Below are positions 43,755-51,851 of a DNA stretch of 64,000 nucleotides, in pieces. Under the pieces are notes generated by a model. It was not told the origin of the DNA. It made no database searches and saw only the letters and a program-made list of their open reading frames with translations. Both the position numbers and the translations under genes were made by a program. The stretch covers positions 62,001 to 126,000 of the forward strand of contig NZ_PSTQ01000009.1 in assembly GCF_002931075.1 (NCBI RefSeq). The letters are read 5' to 3'. Source of the stretch: Pseudoclavibacter sp. AY1F1. Lineage in GTDB: Bacteria; Actinomycetota; Actinomycetes; Actinomycetales; Microbacteriaceae. Position 1 is the stretch's first letter; every line of letters starts with the position of its first letter.

Positions 43755-45203
43755 ATCACTTCCACGCACGGGGCATCAGCGTCAGAGACAGCCCTTCCCA
43801 AACTCACACCGGGCCCGTACCGCAAGCGGCTCGGCCTCATCTCGATCGTCGCCTGCTTCGGCGGCCTGCTCTTCGGCTACGACACGGGCGTCATCAACGG
43901 CGCCCTGCGCCCGATGGCCGCCGAGATCGGCCTCGACGCCTTCACCGAGGGTGTCGTCACCAGCTCCCTCGTGTTCGCCGCCGCCTTCGGCGCGCTCTTC
44001 GGCGGACGCATCTCCGACGCCATCGGCCGCCGCCGCACGATCATCATCCTCGCCGTCCTCTTCTTCGTCGGCACGGTCGTCGTCGTGGCGTCGCCGAACT
44101 TCGCGCTGCTGGTCGTGGGACGCATCCTGCTCGGCCTCGCCGTCGGCGGCGCATCCACGGTTGTGCCGGTCTACCTTGCCGAGCTCGCGCCGTTCGAGAT
44201 CCGCGGGTCGATCACGGGCCGCAACGAGGTCGCGATCGTCACGGGCCAGCTCTCCGCGTTTGTCATCAACGCGATCCTCGGCAACACGCTCAGCCACGTC
44301 GATGGGGTCTGGCGCATCATGTTCGCGGTCTGCGCTATTCCGGCGATCTGCCTGTTCTTCGGGATGCTCCGCATGCCCGAGTCGCCCCGCTGGCTTGTCG
44401 AGAAGGGCCGCCACGCGGACGCCCTCGCCGTACTCAAGACGGTCCGCTCCGAGGAGCGCGCGATCGCCGAGCTCGGCGAGGTCGAGCAGGTCGCGGAAGA
44501 GGAGCAGAAGGAATCGAAGGTCGGTCTCGCGGCCGTTCTGACGAACAAGTGGCTCATCCGCATCCTGCTCATCGGCATCGGCGTCTCGATGATGCAGCAG
44601 CTGACCGGCATCAACTCGATCATGTACTACGGCCAGGTCGTGCTGATCGAGTCCGGCTTCGAGGCAAGCGCAGCCCTCATCGCGAACATTGCGCCCGGCG
44701 TCGTCGCCGTCATCGGCGGGTTCATCGCCCTGTACATGATGGACCGCGTCGACCGCCGGAAAACGTTCGCGATCGGCCTCACCCTCACGACCACGTGCCA
44801 CTTGCTCATCGGCGCCTCATCACTGCTACTGCCCGTCGGGAACCCGGCCCGCCCGTTCGTGATCCTCATCCTCGTCGTCGCGTTCGTCGCATCAATGCAG
44901 ACCTTCCTCAACGTCGCCGTCTGGGTCTACCTGGCAGAGATCTTCCCGCTGCACATGCGCGGCCTCGGCATCGGCGTCTCCGTGTTCTTCGGCTGGATGA
45001 CCAACGGATTCCTCGCCCTCTACTTCCCGAGCCTCATCGCCGGGATGGGCATCAGCGGCGTCTTCTTCCTGTTCGCCGGCATCGGAGCCCTCGCGCTGAT
45101 CTTCACGATCACGCAGGTTCCCGAGACCCGCGGCGTGACCCTCGAGAAGCTCGAGGTCGGTGTCACGACGGGAGCCATCCACGTGCTCGGCAAGAGCCGC
45201 TAA
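43755..45203 (+). CDS. Sugar porter (SP family) with ATC start codon
   Basis: Twelve-helix proton/sugar symporter of 482 residues if started at ATC 43755. AAAGGAG sits five bases before that codon, and TSTHGASASETALPKLTPGP leads into helix 1 (CFGGLLFGYDTGVINGAL). Between the upstream stop at 43674 and ATG 43914 the frame has no ATG, GTG or TTG, and starting at 43914 would delete helix 1 and its essential GYDTG motif. Family signatures follow: GGRISDAIGRRRTI, PESPRWLVEKGR, and the end motif VPETRGVTLEKLE. Likely imports the sugar or cyclitol used by the divergent operon. Either a rare ATC start or a damaged ATG. Confidence 0.85.
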   Translation: MTSTHGASASETALPKLTPGPYRKRLGLISIVACFGGLLFGYDTGVINGALRPMAAEIGLDAFTEGVVTSSLVFAAAFGALFGGRISDAIGRRRTIIILAVLFFVGTVVVVASPNFALLVVGRILLGLAVGGASTVVPVYLAELAPFEIRGSITGRNEVAIVTGQLSAFVINAILGNTLSHVDGVWRIMFAVCAIPAICLFFGMLRMPESPRWLVEKGRHADALAVLKTVRSEERAIAELGEVEQVAEEEQKESKVGLAAVLTNKWLIRILLIGIGVSMMQQLTGINSIMYYGQVVLIESGFEASAALIANIAPGVVAVIGGFIALYMMDRVDRRKTFAIGLTLTTTCHLLIGASSLLLPVGNPARPFVILILVVAFVASMQTFLNVAVWVYLAEIFPLHMRGLGIGVSVFFGWMTNGFLALYFPSLIAGMGISGVFFLFAGIGALALIFTITQVPETRGVTLEKLEVGVTTGAIHVLGKSR

Positions 45204-45224
45204 CCACCAGAGAATTCAAGACTC

Positions 45225-45244
45225 GGCCGCTTCTGCGAGCGGCC
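45225..45244 (+). terminator. Hairpin after the sugar porter
   Basis: GGCCGCT-TCTGCG-AGCGGCC, a perfect seven-base stem 22 bases after the stop. No T tract follows, so it may only slow transcription. Confidence 0.5.
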
Positions 45245-45408
45245 GACCCGCCCGCGGGGCCGGCTACGATTTGGACGTCCTGGCCGGACCCCGCGGGCTT
45301 TTCTGCGCGCCTACCTGAGCGTCCGCCGAGAAGCGCGAAGACGTGCATCCGATGTCGGAACGCTTTCGCCCGCCCGAGTGTTGTCCTGATGTTGGAGAGG
45401 ACATACCC

Positions 45409-45864
45409 ATGACGCAGTACACGAAAGACCAAGACGCCATCGCTCGGCTCACGCCTGAGCAGTACGCCGTGACACAGCAGTCGGCGACCGAACGCCCATT
45501 CGACAACGAGTTCTGGCACAACGACGACCGGGGCCTCTACGTCGACATCGTCTCCAGCGAGCCCCTGTTCGCCTCGACCACCAAGTACGACAGCGGATGC
45601 GGGTGGCCCAGCTTCACGAAGCCACTGAGCGCAGAGAACATCGTCGAGAACTCCGACACGTCGCTCGGCATGCGGCGCACGGAGGTGCGTTCGTCCGCCG
45701 CTGACAGCCACCTCGGCCATGTCTTCGACGATGGCCCCGCCGACCAGGGAGGGCTGCGCTACTGCATCAACTCGGCTGCGTTGCGCTTCGTTCCGCTCGA
45801 AGACCTTGAGACGGATGGCTACGGCCAGTACATCGGACTGTTCGAGGACAAGGCGGGCATGTGA
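45409..45864 (+). CDS. msrB: Peptide-methionine (R)-S-oxide reductase, zinc-free form
   Basis: Repairs methionine-R-sulfoxide in proteins; 151 residues. SGCGWPSF with resolving Cys64, [10 protein letters not shown], and the catalytic Cys119 in RYCINSAAL. The two CXXC zinc clusters of zinc-type MsrB are absent. ATG 45409 follows GGAGAGG; earlier in-frame codons have no support. Its stop overlaps msrA by one base, so both stereoisomers are repaired by one operon. Confidence 0.95.
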   Translation: MTQYTKDQDAIARLTPEQYAVTQQSATERPFDNEFWHNDDRGLYVDIVSSEPLFASTTKYDSGCGWPSFTKPLSAENIVENSDTSLGMRRTEVRSSAADSHLGHVFDDGPADQGGLRYCINSAALRFVPLEDLETDGYGQYIGLFEDKAGM

Positions 45865-46373
45865 TGACTGACGAGCGCGCGATTCTTGCCGGCGGATGCT
45901 TCTGGGGGCTCGAGGAACTCATCCGCGACCTGCCTGGGGTGTTCAGCACGCGGGTTGGCTACGCCGGCGGCACCACCCCGAACGCCACCTACCGGCACCA
46001 CGGCGACCATGCCGAGGCCGTCGAGATCGAGTTCGACCCGTCGAAGACCTCGTACCGTGATCTGCTCGAGTTCTTCTTCCAGGTACACGACCCGACCACG
46101 AAGAACCGGCAGGGCAACGACCGTGGCACGAGCTACCGCTCGGTGATCTTGGCGCTCACCCCCGAGCAGGAGCGAGTGGCGCGCGAGACGATCGCCGACA
46201 TCGACGCATCTGGTCGCTGGCCCGGCAAGGTCGTCACGAAGCTCGAATCGGCCGGCGAATTCTGGGATGCGGAGGAAGAACACCAGAACTACCTCCGCAA
46301 GCACCCGGGCGGCTACACGTGCCACTACGTGCGCCCCGGCTGGGTGCTCGAAGACTCGGCTGCGACGAGCTAG
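45864..46373 (+). CDS. msrA: Peptide-methionine (S)-S-oxide reductase
   Basis: Repairs methionine-S-sulfoxide; 169 residues. The catalytic Cys12 is in GGCFWGLEE, followed by [26 protein letters not shown] and the YHQ-like EHQNYL. No C-terminal recycling cysteines are seen. It is coupled to msrB (TGATG). A GTG three bases earlier is an alternative start. Confidence 0.95.
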   Translation: MTDERAILAGGCFWGLEELIRDLPGVFSTRVGYAGGTTPNATYRHHGDHAEAVEIEFDPSKTSYRDLLEFFFQVHDPTTKNRQGNDRGTSYRSVILALTPEQERVARETIADIDASGRWPGKVVTKLESAGEFWDAEEEHQNYLRKHPGGYTCHYVRPGWVLEDSAATS

Positions 46374-46390
46374 CTGCGAGCACGTCTGGA

Positions 46391-46457
46391 CGCCCGCCGT
46401 CGGGCGCTGGGCGTGCTCGCTGGTTGGTCGTTGGTCGTTGCCCGTTGGTCGTTTTGG
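46391..46457. repeat. Hairpin and GTTGGTC repeats after msrA
   Basis: CGCCCG-CCGT-CGGGCG (46391-46406) is a perfect six-base hairpin. It is followed by GTTGGTC units at 46423, 46430 and 46444 with a variant GTTGCCC between and GTTTTGG after. The stem probably ends msrBA transcription; the heptamer repeat has no known role. Confidence 0.6.
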
Positions 46458-46468
46458 GCAGGTCGCCG

Positions 46469-46969
46469 TCAGGCGTTCGACGACTCCCCATCAACAACCG
46501 CGGTGACCCGGTCGAGGTAGAGCGACACGAGCTTCGCTTCCTGCGGGGAGAGGTCCTCGGAGAGGTGGCGGATCTGCCCGGTGACCGGGTCGATCTCGTC
46601 GGCGTCGAGATCGGTGTCGACCGGCACGATCATCTTGCGGCGGCGATCGTCCGGGTCAGGCATCGTGCGGACAAGGCCCGCGTCGGTGAGGCGCTGCACG
46701 AGCATGGTCGCCGACGCACTCGTGACGTCGAGGTACTCGGCAAGACCGCCGGGACTTGTGGTGATCCCGTCGCTCGTGCGCTCGAGGATGAACCTCATCG
46801 CAGCTCGGTGCGTCTCGCTCAGCTCGCCGGTCGCCTGGCGCCGCCGACCGAGGCGGGCCTCCGCACGGCGGAGTTCGTCGACGGCATCCGATGCATCATC
46901 GCCTGGAGTCGAAGATGGATGCTCGCGGGTTGCCGAGCTCTGGTCGCGGCTGTTCGAGACGTCAGTCAT
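46469..46969 (-). CDS. MarR-family regulator
   Basis: Regulator of 166 residues. The N-terminal 45 residues are polar and disordered; the winged helix is GGLAEYLDVTSASATMLVQR with the wing PDPDDRRRKMIVP. The C-terminal helix is acidic. The start at ATG 46969 lies 20 bases after a small membrane-protein gene transcribed in the same direction. A TAGC-TAG-GCTA palindrome upstream of that gene suggests autoregulation of both. Confidence 0.88.
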   Translation of the reverse strand: MTDVSNSRDQSSATREHPSSTPGDDASDAVDELRRAEARLGRRRQATGELSETHRAAMRFILERTSDGITTSPGGLAEYLDVTSASATMLVQRLTDAGLVRTMPDPDDRRRKMIVPVDTDLDADEIDPVTGQIRHLSEDLSPQEAKLVSLYLDRVTAVVDGESSNA

Positions 46970-46989
46970 AGGCGCAGGACCGGCTTGTT

Positions 46990-47163
46990 TCAGAGGAACG
47001 TGGACACGGCGGCGATGAAGCCGACGCTGAGCGTCGCGCCGATCGCGCACAGAGCCAGGAACTCCTTGGGGAGCGTGCTGCGCTGGTAGGCGTCCCAGTA
47101 GCGGTCCGAGGTGGAGCGCTGGGAGGACTTCTCGGAGGGGGAGGTGGGGGCTACGGAAGTCAT
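46990..47163 (-). CDS. 57-residue single-helix membrane protein upstream of MarR
   Basis: Small frame with ATG at 47163: a Ser/Pro/Thr-rich N-terminus (MTSVAPTSPSEKSSQRSTSD), an aromatic patch RYWDAYQRSTLPKEF, and one hydrophobic helix LALCAIGATLSVGFIAAVST ending in FL. The clean amphipathic-then-transmembrane layout, the palindrome just before it and the 20-base gap to the MarR gene argue for a real, co-transcribed gene. Function unknown. Confidence 0.6.
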   Translation of the reverse strand: MTSVAPTSPSEKSSQRSTSDRYWDAYQRSTLPKEFLALCAIGATLSVGFIAAVSTFL

Positions 47164-47168
47164 GTAGT

Positions 47169-47179
47169 TAGCCTAGCTA
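47169..47179. promoter_or_regulatory. Putative MarR operator
   Basis: TAGCCTAGCTA, a perfect inverted repeat (TAGC-TAG-GCTA on the minus strand) five bases before the small membrane-protein start. GGAATATAG just upstream on that strand offers a -10 box, so binding here would block transcription. Confidence 0.5.
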
Positions 47180-47220
47180 TATTCCTTGGAGGCGACAAGG
47201 TGAGAACTCCCCGCCACCCT

Positions 47221-47970
47221 CTACCGCCCGAGCGCCCCCGAGATCCCGCGCGCCGCCATCCGCACCCCGAGCGCGAACTGCGGCTCGGCGAGCCGCTCGA
47301 CGTGCGCGATGATCGAGACGGCCGCGACGACATCGCCGTGTGCATCCACCACCGGCGAGGCCATGGAAAACGCGCCAGGCGTCATCTCCTCGACCGACCT
47401 CGAGAGCCCCGTCGCACGGATCTCCGCGAGCCGCCGCCGCAACGCCTTCGGGTCGGTGATCGTGTTCGGCAGATACTGTCGCGGCTTCGACGCGACCACC
47501 TCGTCGAACACCTCGATAGGCGAATGCGCGAGCAGCACGAGACCAACACCGGTCGCGTGCAGCGGCAGACGCGCGCCGACATCGGAGATGACCCGCACCG
47601 CGTTCGGGCTCGAGATGCGCTCGAGGTACACCGCACCGAGACCGTCGCGCACCGCGATGTGCACGTTCTCCTCCGTCGCGTCCAGCAGGTCTTCAAGGTA
47701 TGGGCGCGCGATGGCGCGCAGCCGCTCGGCGGTCGTGCGCCGCGCGCCCAGGCGCCACAGCTTGATACCCACCCGGTACGCGCCCGAGTCCGTGCGCTCG
47801 AGGCCACCCCACTCGGTCCAGGATGCGAGCATCCGGTGCGCCGTCGACACCGGCAGGTTCGCCGCCGACGCGACCTGCGTGAGCGTCAGCTCCTCGCGAA
47901 CCGAGAACGCCTCGGCGATCGCGAAGAGCTTCTGCGCCACGCTGCGCTCGTCACCACCGCCACCTGCCAT
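47221..47970 (-). CDS. IclR-family regulator of the dioxygenase
   Basis: Regulator of about 249 residues. N-terminal winged helix SVAQKLFAIAEAFSVREELT with recognition helix ASAANLPVSTAHRMLASW; C-terminal GAF-like IclR effector domain (NVHIAVRDGLGAVYLERISS; HATGVGLVLLAHSP). I use ATG 47970, since an earlier start at 48024 would put the start codon inside a perfect palindrome. Divergent from the extradiol dioxygenase and likely its activator or repressor in response to an aromatic compound. Confidence 0.88.
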   Translation of the reverse strand: MAGGGGDERSVAQKLFAIAEAFSVREELTLTQVASAANLPVSTAHRMLASWTEWGGLERTDSGAYRVGIKLWRLGARRTTAERLRAIARPYLEDLLDATEENVHIAVRDGLGAVYLERISSPNAVRVISDVGARLPLHATGVGLVLLAHSPIEVFDEVVASKPRQYLPNTITDPKALRRRLAEIRATGLSRSVEEMTPGAFSMASPVVDAHGDVVAAVSIIAHVERLAEPQFALGVRMAARGISGALGR

Positions 47971-48007
47971 GCCCGTAATGCTAGCCGCGGGCGGAGCATC
48001 CACATCG

Positions 48008-48024
48008 ATGATGCTCAGCATCAT
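48008..48024. promoter_or_regulatory. IclR operator-like palindrome
   Basis: ATGATGCT-C-AGCATCAT, perfect eight-base arms around one base, midway between the divergent IclR and dioxygenase genes. Confidence 0.6.
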
Positions 48025-48146
48025 GAAGTTCAGCTTCCCTGATATGTGGGTTCGAGACGAAAGTGGTGGTGTGCCCAAGAACGGCACGCGCACACCGCGG
48101 CCGAGAACCGCCACAGACGCACTGCACCAGACGAAAAGGATCGACG

Positions 48147-49169
48147 ATGATCAAACTGCTCTCCCACCTCTCGCACATCGAGATCGCAACGCCAGACGTC
48201 GCGGCCTCGGTGAAGTTCTACGAAGAAGAGTTCGGCCTGCGCGTCGTCGCACGCGAAGACGGCAAGGTCTACCTCCGCTCGTGGGGCGACTACTACACGT
48301 ACAGCCTCGTCGTCGCCGAGGGCCCGGAAGCGGCGCTCAACGTCATGGGCTGGCGCACCTCCAGCGCCGAAGCGCTCGACGAGGCCGCCAAGCGCGTCGA
48401 GGCCGCGGGCGTGCAGGGCACGTGGGCTGAGGGCAGCGTCGGCCACGGCAAGTCGTACACCTTCACCGGCCCATACGGCCACACGATGGAGCTCTACTGG
48501 GACGTCGAGAAGTACCAGGCAGACGCCGAGCACGCCTCCGTCTTCCCCGACCGCCCCGAGAAGCGCTCGAAGCACGCCGTCGGCCCCCGCCAGCTCGACC
48601 ACGTCACCGTTGCCGCCTCCGACGTGCGCGGCTTCGCCAAGTGGTACAACGAGGTCCTCGGCTTCCGCATCATGGCCTACACCGTGCTCGACGACCACCC
48701 CGTCACCGTCTTCTCCGTGCTCACCACGAACGAGAAGTCGCACGACCTCGGCGTTGTCCTCGATAGCTCGTCACGCCCCGGCCGCATCAACCACTACGCC
48801 TACTGGGTCGACACCCGCGAAGAGCTCCTCCAGGGCGCCGACGTGCTCATGGAAAACAACATCCCCATCGAGTACGGCCCCTCCATCCACGGCATCGGCG
48901 AGCAGAGCTTCCTCTACCTCCGCGACCCCAGCGGCATGCGCATCGAGGTCAACACCGGCGGCTACCGCAACTACGTGCCCGACTGGGAGCCCAACGACTG
49001 GAAGCCCTCCACCGGCTCCAACAACCTCTACCGCAACGGCGCCATGCCGATCTCCATGACCGAGTCGTTCCCGCCAGACGCCGGCCGCCCCACCGCCACC
49101 GAAGAAGGCATCCTCCCAGGCACCGAAGAGGCCATCCTCAACCCATACGCCGTGCAGGGCCGCGGCTAG
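48147..49169 (+). CDS. Extradiol (catechol 2,3-) dioxygenase
   Basis: VOC-fold ring-cleaving dioxygenase of 340 residues made of two domain repeats. The N-terminal half begins HLSHIEIATPDVAASVKFYE; iron ligands in the second half are His in RQLDHVTVAASD, His in RINHYAYWVDT and Glu in MRIEVNTGG. The tail NNLYRNGAMPISMTESFP resembles Bacillus-type catechol 2,3-dioxygenases. No hydroxylase or downstream meta-cleavage gene is near, so the natural catechol is unknown. Regulated by the divergent IclR protein. Confidence 0.9.
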   Translation: MIKLLSHLSHIEIATPDVAASVKFYEEEFGLRVVAREDGKVYLRSWGDYYTYSLVVAEGPEAALNVMGWRTSSAEALDEAAKRVEAAGVQGTWAEGSVGHGKSYTFTGPYGHTMELYWDVEKYQADAEHASVFPDRPEKRSKHAVGPRQLDHVTVAASDVRGFAKWYNEVLGFRIMAYTVLDDHPVTVFSVLTTNEKSHDLGVVLDSSSRPGRINHYAYWVDTREELLQGADVLMENNIPIEYGPSIHGIGEQSFLYLRDPSGMRIEVNTGGYRNYVPDWEPNDWKPSTGSNNLYRNGAMPISMTESFPPDAGRPTATEEGILPGTEEAILNPYAVQGRG

Positions 49170-49242
49170 GGCGGTAGCAGGCGAGGCTCGCGGCGCAGGA
49201 CTCTCCAGCCGACGCCGCGAGGTCTGCACTCGCAAACAGCAC

Positions 49243-49321
49243 GAACACGAACGGCGCGGGCCCCGCGCATCCACCAGGTTCCTCCTTTCCTGGTGGATGC
49301 GCGGGGCCCGCGTTCGTGTTC
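49243..49321. terminator. Very large hairpin between convergent genes
   Basis: Two perfect paired blocks: 24 bases starting CGCGGGCCCCGCGCATCC (49255-49278) pair with 49289-49312 around a ten-base loop, and GAACACGAA (49243-49251) pairs with TTCGTGTTC (49313-49321), leaving a three-base bulge. It lies between the dioxygenase and the convergent SDR gene, so it may terminate both. It is far longer than a normal terminator and has no T tract. Confidence 0.7.
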
Positions 49322-49343
49322 ACACAGCTAGCGGATCCTCTCG

Positions 49344-50078
49344 TCAGTGCTTCGGCAGGGGCACCCCGGTGACCGAGGCGAGTTCTTCGAGGAGTCGCTC
49401 GCGGAACTCCGGGTCGCGCACCCCGCTCGCGGGCTGCCGCTGCGCGCCGTGATGCCAGTAGCCGCCGCTCACCTGCAGGTCAGGATCAACGGCTAGTCGC
49501 TCCTGAGTCTCGTGCCCCAGGTCGAAGTCGTCTGGCGCCCCTGCGCCGCCCATCTTGGTCGCCACCCAGCCGGGGTCGACGGAGTTCGCGAGCACGCGAG
49601 GAGCCCACCGCTCGGCGACCGCGGCCGAGAATGCCGCGACGAGCAGCTTCGTGTCGGAGTAGCTCGCGGTCTCCGCTTCGCCTGTCCAGTCGAGTCCATC
49701 GAGCGTCGCGCGGCCGCCTCGGTGCATGCTGCTGCTCAAGTAGACGTGCCGGGTCGCGGTCGTCAGCAGCGCAGTGAACAAGTAGGGTGCGACCACGTTG
49801 ACCGGCAGCAGGCTCGGACCCGAGAGCACGCCGGCGTTGTGGATGACCGCGTCGATAGCCGCGCCGTCGTTCAGCTCGCGCGTGGCATCCAGCACCGCCT
49901 CGCGGTCGGCGAGGTCGGCGATGACGACGTCCGCACCTCGCCCGAGCAGCTCGGCGACCGCATCCACCCGCCCTGGACTGCGCGCGTGCACGATCACCTC
50001 ATGCCCCTGCTCGAGGAGCGCCTCCGCCGTCGCGCGGCCAAGACCGTCGGTGGAACCGGAGATGAGGATGCGAGCCAT
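49344..50078 (-). CDS. Short-chain dehydrogenase/reductase
   Basis: SDR of 244 residues: RILISGSTDGLGRATAEALL, VVIADLADREAV, HNAGV, and the catalytic stretch VYLSSSMHRGG with YSDTKLL (Tyr-Lys). The first residues of the longer frame have no similarity, so ATG 50078 is used. The substrate is unknown; it converges with the dioxygenase gene. Confidence 0.88.
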   Translation of the reverse strand: MARILISGSTDGLGRATAEALLEQGHEVIVHARSPGRVDAVAELLGRGADVVIADLADREAVLDATRELNDGAAIDAVIHNAGVLSGPSLLPVNVVAPYLFTALLTTATRHVYLSSSMHRGGRATLDGLDWTGEAETASYSDTKLLVAAFSAAVAERWAPRVLANSVDPGWVATKMGGAGAPDDFDLGHETQERLAVDPDLQVSGGYWHHGAQRQPASGVRDPEFRERLLEELASVTGVPLPKH

Positions 50079-50277
50079 GCGCCCATCCTCACACCCCGGC
50101 AACCGACACCCCCACGGCGCGATCCTGCGCCTAGCGCAGAACGACGACGCAACGCAAGGGGTCCGTCCGCGCAAGAGAGGAGCCATACGCTCAACGACGC
50201 CCACGTTCGCACAGAGTCCCGGTGCACGCTCCCCAGACAACACGGGCTCCTCCTCCACCCCTCTCCGAAGGTCTCAC

Positions 50278-50490
50278 ATGCCTGCCATCGAACGGCGCCC
50301 CATCCCCACCGCAGCCTGGACGACCCCCCTCATCGCAGTCGCTGCGGGGGATGACGTCGTCGTCACCTTCACCGTCGACGATGGCGGCTTCAGCCCCCTC
50401 GGCGCCACCTTCACGCTCCCGCAGGAGCACTCCCTCGCAACCGACGCGGTCGACACCGTCACCGTGAGCCCATTCGCCTGCCTGGCATAA
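50278..50490 (+). CDS. 70-residue hypothetical protein
   Basis: Small protein: AAWTTPLIAVAAGDDVVVTF, then TVDDGGFSPLGATFTLPQEH, ending VSPFACLA. It alternates strand-like hydrophobic stretches and has no membrane helix or signal. TCCGAAGGTC precedes the ATG, and a membrane-protein gene begins ten bases later, suggesting a two-gene unit. Not recognised. Confidence 0.45.
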   Translation: MPAIERRPIPTAAWTTPLIAVAAGDDVVVTFTVDDGGFSPLGATFTLPQEHSLATDAVDTVTVSPFACLA

Positions 50491-50500
50491 GGAGAAGAAC

Positions 50501-50743
50501 ATGACTCGACAAGAAGGCTTCGCCCTCGGCTACCTCGTCGCGGGGCTCGCCCTCGGCGTGATCGCACTCGTCGCAGACCTCATGGGCGGCCCCACCTACC
50601 TGCACGCCCTCACCTGGGTCGGAGGGTTCGCGGGCGGCTACGGCGCCGTCACGATGATCAAGGGCGCCAGGCAGCGCAGACGGCATCCACTCGGGACCAC
50701 CGACTACGAACCGGACACCAGCAACCCGCCGCACCTCGGCTGA
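50501..50743 (+). CDS. 80-residue two-helix membrane protein
   Basis: Two hydrophobic helices (GYLVAGLALGVIALVADLMG and ALTWVGGFAGGYGAVTMI) followed by a basic stretch KGARQRRRHPLG and a polar tail. AAGGAGAAGAAC before the ATG is a strong ribosome site. Function unknown; ten bases after the preceding small gene. Confidence 0.7.
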   Translation: MTRQEGFALGYLVAGLALGVIALVADLMGGPTYLHALTWVGGFAGGYGAVTMIKGARQRRRHPLGTTDYEPDTSNPPHLG

Positions 50744-50756
50744 ACCGCCGAGTCAC

Positions 50757-51539
50757 CTACCGGCCGTGGATACGACGTCTGATCTCCCCCGCGGCCACCT
50801 CGAGCACCGTCCGCAGCCACCCCTCGTCCTGCGGACGTTCCTCTGACCAGGTGACCGCGAGCGCGGCCGCCGGCCAGCCCGCATGGTCGAGCACGGGCAT
50901 CCCGACGGAGCGCATCCCGACGGACACCTCGCCGTTCTCCGACGCGAGCCCGCCGCCCCGAATCGCGTCCAGGAGCCCCCGCAACTCGCGCGGGCTTCTC
51001 GGGCCGCGGCCCGTGCGGTCGGCGAACGATGAGACGTCCGGGTACAGCGCTCGCACCTGCTTCTGCGGCATCGCGGCGAGCATCGCGCGACCGGATGCGG
51101 TGAGGTGCGCCGGCAACCGAACGCCCACGTCCGCGACCAGCACCGGGCGGCGCCGCGCGCGCTCGTCCACGATATAGAGCACATCCCGCCCACTCATCAC
51201 AGCGAGGTGCGCGCTCTCCCCCACCTGGTCGACGAGGTCCGCGACGACCTGATGGCCGACACGGGCGAGGGGCTCCTGCCGCGCGTATCCGCCCGCCAGC
51301 TCGAACGCGGCCGTGCCGAGACCCCAGCGACGCTCACCGCGGAGGTGCACGACGAAGCGCCGCTCGAGGAGCGTCGCCAGCAGGTGGTAGATCGTCGAGC
51401 GCGGGATGCCGAGCTGGGTCGCGATGGTGCTCGCCGCCACGGGGCCGCGCTGGTTGCTCAGGAAGCTGAGGATCGCGAGCGTCTGATCGGCCGCCGGCAC
51501 CTGGGGACCAGCGGTCGCACTGCCGCTGTCCTCGGTCAC
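50757..51539 (-). CDS. IclR-family regulator next to hutH
   Basis: Regulator of 260 residues with a GTG start. Winged helix LAILSFLSNQRGPVAASTIA with LGIPRSTIYHLLATLLER; effector domain with HLAVMSGRDVLYIVDERARR, PAHLTASGRAMLAA and GMPVLDHAGWPAAALAVTW. It is divergent from histidine ammonia-lyase and is the likely regulator of histidine breakdown here. The frame stays open far upstream through hutH antisense, which is not coding. Confidence 0.88.
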   Translation of the reverse strand: MTEDSGSATAGPQVPAADQTLAILSFLSNQRGPVAASTIATQLGIPRSTIYHLLATLLERRFVVHLRGERRWGLGTAAFELAGGYARQEPLARVGHQVVADLVDQVGESAHLAVMSGRDVLYIVDERARRRPVLVADVGVRLPAHLTASGRAMLAAMPQKQVRALYPDVSSFADRTGRGPRSPRELRGLLDAIRGGGLASENGEVSVGMRSVGMPVLDHAGWPAAALAVTWSEERPQDEGWLRTVLEVAAGEIRRRIHGR

Positions 51540-51592
51540 GCGCTTGCCACGGCCAGGCGACGACGGGGCCTCGGCCTGGGGGCACCGATGGC

Positions 51593-51640
51593 GGTGGCGG
51601 TGGCGGTGACGGTGGCGGTGGCGGTGACGGTGGCGGTGCC
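51593..51640. repeat. GGTGGC/GGTGAC hexamer repeat in the iclR-hutH gap
   Basis: Eight consecutive six-base units, mostly GGTGGC, with every third GGTGAC, giving an 18-base higher period. It occupies the centre of the 312-base gap 51540-51851 between the divergent IclR and hutH genes. The rest of that gap holds only promoter-like sequence (CATGTTGGACACC at 51717). Confidence 0.9.
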
Positions 51641-51851
51641 GGCAGCCGTGACCAACATCCGTGCGAAAAGCGGCCCGGAACACCCGAAAGTCCAGAAATG
51701 GGTCGAAATTGCACTCATGTTGGACACCGAGCCGACCGCCATCTCCGCGGCAGGCCTCCGTTCGCCGCCGTGAGGCCAGTTGTCTGAGATCACAGACACT
51801 GAGTGTCCTCCGCGCGCAGACAAACCGCAACGGGTGGAGTGGAATCGACAC

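Noticed and set aside
43914-43916. ATG 43914 as the start of the sugar porter
   Set aside because: It would delete helix 1 and GYDTG and has no ribosome site, whereas AAAGGAG precedes ATC 43755.
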